A program made the translations under genes and the position numbers. DNA of 64,000 nucleotides from NCBI GenBank assembly GCA_030765065.1, contig CM060978.1, forward strand, positions 218,135,498-218,199,497, in the 5' to 3' direction. Below the pieces are notes generated by a model. That model was not told the DNA's origin, did not search any database, and saw nothing but the letters and a program-made list of their open reading frames with translations. How positions within the stretch are numbered: position 1 is the first letter of the stretch; the number at the start of each line of letters is the position of its first letter. Of the stretch, positions 59,206 to 64,000 are shown piece by piece. The stretch comes from Deroplatys truncata. Taxonomy: Eukaryota; Arthropoda; Insecta; Mantodea; Mantidae.

Positions 59206-59717
59206 TTTTCGGTGTAGTAAACCCCTTAAGGTTTACAAGTTACACAAAAACCATTTAGAATGAACAGGACTTGACAGGCTATTCGCAGACAATTTAAGCT
59301 ATACATTTTATTTCTGATGCAAATATCTTAAATATGTGCTATTTTAATCAAAATTGTTAGAGACGTTTTCAGAAAATCAAAAATAAGTTTTTTCCGTGTA
59401 AAGGGTGGTGGGGTGGTGTCGCATCGCTGGAAGATACTGAGCTTAAAAATGAAGTTTCGTATTCAGCTGAGATTACGTTTTTGAGTTATGCTCTCCAAGA
59501 GAGACAGACAGGCGCACAGACACACAAACATGCACACGTACACATACACACAGACACTCAGATATACATACATACATACATACATGCACATGGATCTCGT
59601 TTTAAAACTCCTTTTTTGGATTCAGGGGGCCTCAAAACATGTATTTCTGGTGAAATCGCAGTATCGAATTGTTGGATGGAATACAATATTTCCTTACTTA
59701 GTAGAGAAATTAAAAAT
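59206..59717 (-). repeat. T-run family repeat, old truncated copy, minus strand
   Basis: Follows the minus consensus from 'ggtgtagtaaacccct' through 'ttttttccgtgtaaagggtg', an expanded CACACA/TACATACA core (59515-59590), 'tttctggtgaaatcgcagta' and the end 'cttagtagagaaattaaaaa'. The left third is missing. Confidence 0.8.
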
Positions 59718-61364
59718 AGGCTGTTGTGAAATATGCTGAATCTTAATGAAGTTATCACCAACATATAAAGCAGTTTTACTTTTAACGGGCCGCAGATTCC
59801 GCTCTATCCAACTGAACTGCCAGAACACGTTATTTATCGAATGCTTAAGAAAGAATCTAGCGGTAGATGCGGTAACTATTACACAGTCCAAGGCGCTACA
59901 CAGCCGGTCTAGTGTAACTTTCACATTCACTTAATATGCAACAGGGCAACAGAATTGAGGAGGAAAAATTCCGGAATCGATAAATGGAGTTACTTGGGCA
60001 GTGGAGAATTGAGAAATAGTTTTGCACAGTTAACAAAGATGTTAAGGGTGATGTTACCTTTGGAAAATCATTATCCATCTTGGTTGAAAAGGCAAGGAGA
60101 TGTAGAAATTTAAAATTATAGAGCATTTAGTATTGCAAGTAGGTGCTACAAAAGTTAAAGCATTGAGAAATAAACGAATGTCCCATTGTTTTGTTTGTAA
60201 ATAAGCTTGAGAAAGTCTACACGTCGGTTTTGATTTACCCCTATAGGTCTTTCACTTTTGTTTATCGTTGATTTACTTTTATTATTTTTTCCGCACTAAG
60301 AGGGAGACATCACCACACAAAAAACACACTCGTAGAAAGTGTAAGACTCCCGAGTCTCCAGTGATAGCAACTGTTTGCTACCGAAAATATAAAATGTACA
60401 TAAAACAGGTTACGTGCACGTGGTAGTAGCTCTGTCACACACAGCCAAGGAGATTGATGGATAACGCGCATGAAATGTCAAGGTTGAGGTTAGGTTGTGT
60501 TTCCGACTCGCAGTGAGCTAGCAATTCTTGTAAACATTAATGCTTCCTCACAATAACGTCATACTCCATTAGAATGAATGATTTATGCGAGTTTTCGGTC
60601 TTTCAGCATACTCACAGCAGTTTTAGTTTCCTGAAAATGATTGGATAGACGCGTAAACTGCGTAAACTAAACAAAACGAATAGCATTCAGCCACGTGAGG
60701 TGTTTGTTTACGACATTTACCCTTCAGTTTAAACTTTCATCTACGGTACATATTTACTTAGGCATCGGTATCTTTTAGGCAGTGCCCTTGATAACACAAA
60801 AATCTTAAAAGCCTATAATAAACAGCGTTACTGCACCGTTTTGAACAGAACATTTAAAGTGTAATATTAACATAATTTTCTTATTCATTAACAGTTTAAG
60901 AGATTTAATGGATTATTCATAGATATATTCATTTTTCTATGCACATAGGTTAAACTACTAAAAATGCTGTAGAGTACCACTTTCAAATAATTTAGAAATT
61001 CACAAGAGCGAAGTATTGGCCAAAATAAATCGGTGAACAATTAACAATTATTAATAGAAAATTTATATAAAATTTCCAATTATTTAACGTTACTAAGATT
61101 TGAGATTTGGAATAGTCAAATAATTAATGAATACATTAGAAAATCCATCAGAAAATATAATTTTAAGAGTTTGTTCATTTTTGAGTTTATTACAAGTTTA
61201 TTGCTTTTTGCTTACTATACTCAGAGGGAAAGTTACCGTGAAAATGGACTATTGGTTAGGAGGTAGAAAATAGGAAATATTCACCAACATATAGATTAAC
61301 AATTTCTTTTAAAGTGATATACCCATTCACAAGTATTAGATCAGCTTGCTTAACATTCGTTTAA
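59718..61364. other. No recognised feature
   Basis: 1.6 kb of AT-rich sequence with no recognised gene or family. Confidence 0.4.
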
Positions 61365-62090
61365 GGGACACCGGGACTGAAAAACAGGCCGAAAATCATA
61401 AAAATTGCGATTTTTAGATTTATGCATATAAATGTTCCCCAAACCTTAACTCATTAAATTGTGGTAAGATTTTTTTACTTTCAGCCATTTTTAAAGGCCT
61501 AGCGCAGGGTTTAAATGTCCGGTGCGTTGCCATTTAAACGCCCCCTTTTTCCTTAGCCCAGATGATAACCTCTTTTTGGCTATTTTGAATGTTTAGGACA
61601 TCTTTTTTCACCACATTATGTTCAAATCTCAACAGAATTGTTTTGTGCTGCTAACTAGTGATAAATGAGAGAACTATTACTACGTATTCAGTAAAAATCC
61701 TGTAATAAGAAAATTTTCAACTATAAATGCTTGCAAAAATGCTTCAGTACACTCTTCTGATTCTCTAATGTAACAATACAATAAGGTTCACAATTTCGAT
61801 GATTATTGTGCTTTCTTGTTAATATACTTAAAATATACTTGAGGGTTTATTCTTGTTTTGACTGCATATGTATGGCTAGCGTGCAATGCAAACTTGGTAA
61901 CATCCTTGGAGAACATGTGCTGTGTTTACAGTGTTATTTGAGGTTTGGAATTCCAGTTTTGTGCAAGTTACTGTTATACATATTGTGTAATCTATTTTAT
62001 ATATCATAAGCAGTAATATGCATACGGTTTCATCTCGGTGGCGAAAGCCAGTAAGCAGAAATAATAAAAATAAGGGAGCAGCAAGGTAAC

Positions 62091-63900
62091 GTGGTGTTGC
62101 TAGGTGGAAAAATAAAAATGAGCAACAAACGTCAGATGTTCCTATGTAATCAGGTGAACATGCTGGTGTTGAGAGACTCAAGATTTGAAGAACTCAGAGA
62201 AAGTGGTGTAAATAGTAATGTACATACCAGTAAAGATAGTGTACAAAGTATAAGTATTAGTATAGGTAACTCTGTACATGACAGTGTAAATAGTGTACAG
62301 GACAGTGAAAATAGTGTATACTTCAGTGCAAATAATGTGCAGGATAGTGTAAATAATGTGCAGGGCAGTGTAAATAGTGCAAATTTTTGGCCTAGTGTAG
62401 ATGTAAACAATGAATATATTTTGGTACACAGTGCTTCTCTAAATCAACTACTGAGTAATGTGCAGTGTGGAGAGTGTGGAAATTTCTCACTAAGAGTGCA
62501 ATGGAGGGAGAAACATGGCTTTGCAATTAAACTAGTTCTATAATGCAATGAATGTGGATTCAGTCCAGGACAAACATATTCCAGTCCAAGGGTAGATGAA
62601 AAAACATCTATGAGACCTCCATTTGAAGTAAACAGAAAAGCTGTAGATGCTTTTTTGAGTTTGGGTGTGGGTCACAGTGGCTTGCAAAAATTTTGCTGTG
62701 CATTAGGCATGTCTGGAATGGATTCCAAAACATTTACCAGACACATGAAAGAGGTAGCTGCTTACTGTGACAAACTAAAACAAAATGCCTTATTACAGTC
62801 CAGGGAGGTTGTAAGAAGGGCTTATAAATCAATAAGTGGTTGTCCAGATAATTATAGCAATTCTGTTATTGATGTAGCAGTAAGCTATGATGGCTCATGA
62901 CAAAAAAAGGGGTTTACATCCAATTATAATATTGAAATTGTAATGGATTTACTTACTGGGTTGGTGTTAGATTACACAATTATTTCCAAATATTGTGCAA
63001 TGTGTGTCATCGCAGCCACTGAATTGGAAAATAATTCACCTGAGTTTCACAACTGTGCTGTCAGATGGTGATTCAGAAACATTTAATCACTTAGTGAATG
63101 AAAATATATATGGCAGCACAGTTATTCTGAAAAAATAAGAATGTATCAATCATGTGCAAAACGAATGGGCAGTGGGCTGCGACAAGTGATAGACACTTGG
63201 TAAAAGTAAGTAGTAAAGTTGGGTGGGCGAGGGGTTGGAACACTTACTAATGCCACCATCACAAAACTTACAAATTATTATAGAAAAGCAATAGTAAACA
63301 ACATCCTAGTGTACCCAATATAAAGCAAGCTATATATGCCACCCTTAGCCCTATGTCTCAACAGATGCAAAGCCTCAGCATGGTAAGTGTCCCCAAGGCC
63401 TTAGCTCTTGGTGTTTTATAATAAAAGTCTTGCTGAAGGGAAGACACCAATGAGCCACTCAAAAATGCCAGTAAAGCTGACAGAACAAATAGTTTGTAAA
63501 ATAATGCCTGTATATCAAAGACTAGCCTGTGATGAACTTATTTCACGGTGTGTGCGTGGGGCTACACAAAACCAAAATGAGTCGTTGCATCATTGATTTG
63601 GAGAAAATGGCCCAAAATTACTTTTGCATCCTGCAAAAGGATTGAAATTGCAGCAGCTAATGCTGTTGCAGAATTTAATATGGGATGTTCTTCAACAGAA
63701 TAGTTAAAAGCTAAAGAAAACATAAGTGTAGTGACTAATGTACAGAAGAAACTTCTGAAGAAGCGAGACAGTCGCAGAATATATGAAAGTGCACGAGCAG
63801 CATCACAGCGGAGCAAATCAGCTCGCCGCAAAGGAAAGACTACCAAAATGAAGAGAGAGAGAGAGAGGTTGCCAAACAAATGAAGGAAGGTGTTAGATAT
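62091..63900 (+). pseudogene. Mutator-like transposase-domain protein, inactivated
   Basis: Across stops and frameshifts the reading matches the arthropod proteins annotated with a 'Mutator-like transposase domain'. The N-terminus has a Cys-rich knuckle (QCGECGNFSLRVQWREKHGF, then a paired CNECGFSPGQTY after a TAA). MRPPFEVNRKAVDAFLSLGVGH and KFCCALGMSGMDSKTF follow, then VIDVAVSYDGS-stop-QKKGFTS, with the catalytic Asp in YDGS and the stop at the position of an expected Trp. After that come VLDYTIISKYCAMC, CAKRMGSGLRQVIDTW, TKLTNYYRKAIVNN, QNQNESLHH and IAAANAVAEFNMG. The C-terminus is a Lys/Arg/Ser-rich tail. At least eight stops or frame changes make it dead. Ahead of the knuckle is a Ser/Asn/Val repeat region. 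Confidence 0.72.
62225..62395 (+). repeat. Degenerate coding tandem repeat
   Basis: Units of about 12-24 bases built on 'agtgtaaatagtgtacagga' repeat about seven times, encoding D-S-V-N-S/N-V-Q variants in the N-terminal part of the transposase pseudogene. It looks like a slippage-expanded linker. Confidence 0.7.
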
Positions 63901-64000
63901 GCAGCAGGGCAATTCTAATGTAATCAGGTAATGTGAATCTTACTCATGGTGCATGCTTTTAGAAAAGTTGATTTTTCTCCAGTTGACATTTTTTTGTACA

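Larger units (their letters stand above)
61365..64000 (+). mobile_element. TTAA-bounded DNA transposon with Mutator-like transposase, left part
   Basis: TTAA at 61361-61364 is followed directly by GGGACACCGGGACTGAAAAA, a plausible terminal repeat start. A Mutator-like transposase pseudogene follows 700 bases later. TTAA duplication is used by Kolobok and piggyBac-class elements, so a Kolobok-like assignment is possible. The right end lies outside the window, so the boundary rests on one side only. Confidence 0.45.

Overview
This is eukaryotic, AT-rich, intron-era genomic DNA, almost certainly from an insect or other arthropod with a large, repeat-laden genome. The reasons are the mix of relics found together: Tc1 and mariner transposons, a P-element-like transposase, a DUF4817-type transposase, Ty3/gypsy LTR elements using a tRNA-Lys-like primer site, tRNA-derived SINE heads and a LINE relic. 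There are no operons, no Shine-Dalgarno-led gene arrays and no intact host gene that I can recognise. Nearly every recognisable coding segment is a decayed mobile element.

The dominant component is one short interspersed family, about 850-930 bp when full length, present in about 17 complete, partial or nested copies on both strands (roughly a fifth of the window). Each copy starts in a T-run followed by ACTTTCTCTAC, carries an imperfect palindrome next to that end, has a GTGTGTCTGTG microsatellite core, and ends GTAGAGAAAGT plus about 22 bp and another T-run. This architecture (11-bp subterminal inverted repeats, terminal hairpin, microsatellite core, insertion inside T-runs without an obvious target duplication) resembles non-autonomous Helitron2/Helentron elements (HINE/DINE-1 type). 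I call it 'the T-run family' below. One young copy (49186-50016) sits inside an old one, which shows its target directly.

Layout. 1-12.7 kb: T-run copies, two minus-strand LTRs, a THAP exon plus P-element-like transposase relic, a foldback MITE and a mariner inserted in a T-run copy. 13.5-15.7 kb: a THAP-domain relic flanked by inverted repeats, with an internally deleted mariner inside. 16-19.6 kb: SINE head and an IS630/Tc1-like transposase pseudogene. 19.8-30.1 kb: a complete but mutated Ty3/gypsy retrotransposon with 951-bp LTRs, AGAG target duplication, gag, protease, RT, RNase H and integrase, interrupted by a 1,750-bp insertion with GATG duplication and a terminal hairpin. 31-32 kb: DUF4817/IS630-type transposase pseudogene. 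32.6-38.3 kb: cluster of T-run copies. 41-43.7 kb: solo LTR (ATAG duplication) and Tc1 element with both inverted repeats. 44.6-50.3 kb: four more T-run copies. 53-55.8 kb: LINE relic. 57.4-58.0 kb: a 204-codon open frame, possibly an ionotropic-receptor-like exon, cut by a T-run copy. 61.4-64 kb: the left part of a TTAA-bounded element with a 'Mutator-like' transposase pseudogene.

The story is therefore layered transposition: old elements hit by younger ones, with clean junctions in several places that allow relative dating. The most unusual points are the T-run family itself, the repeated primer-binding-site-like modules inside the LTRs of two different LTR families, and the hairpin-ended insertion in pol. 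All family names rest on my reading of motifs; no search was run.
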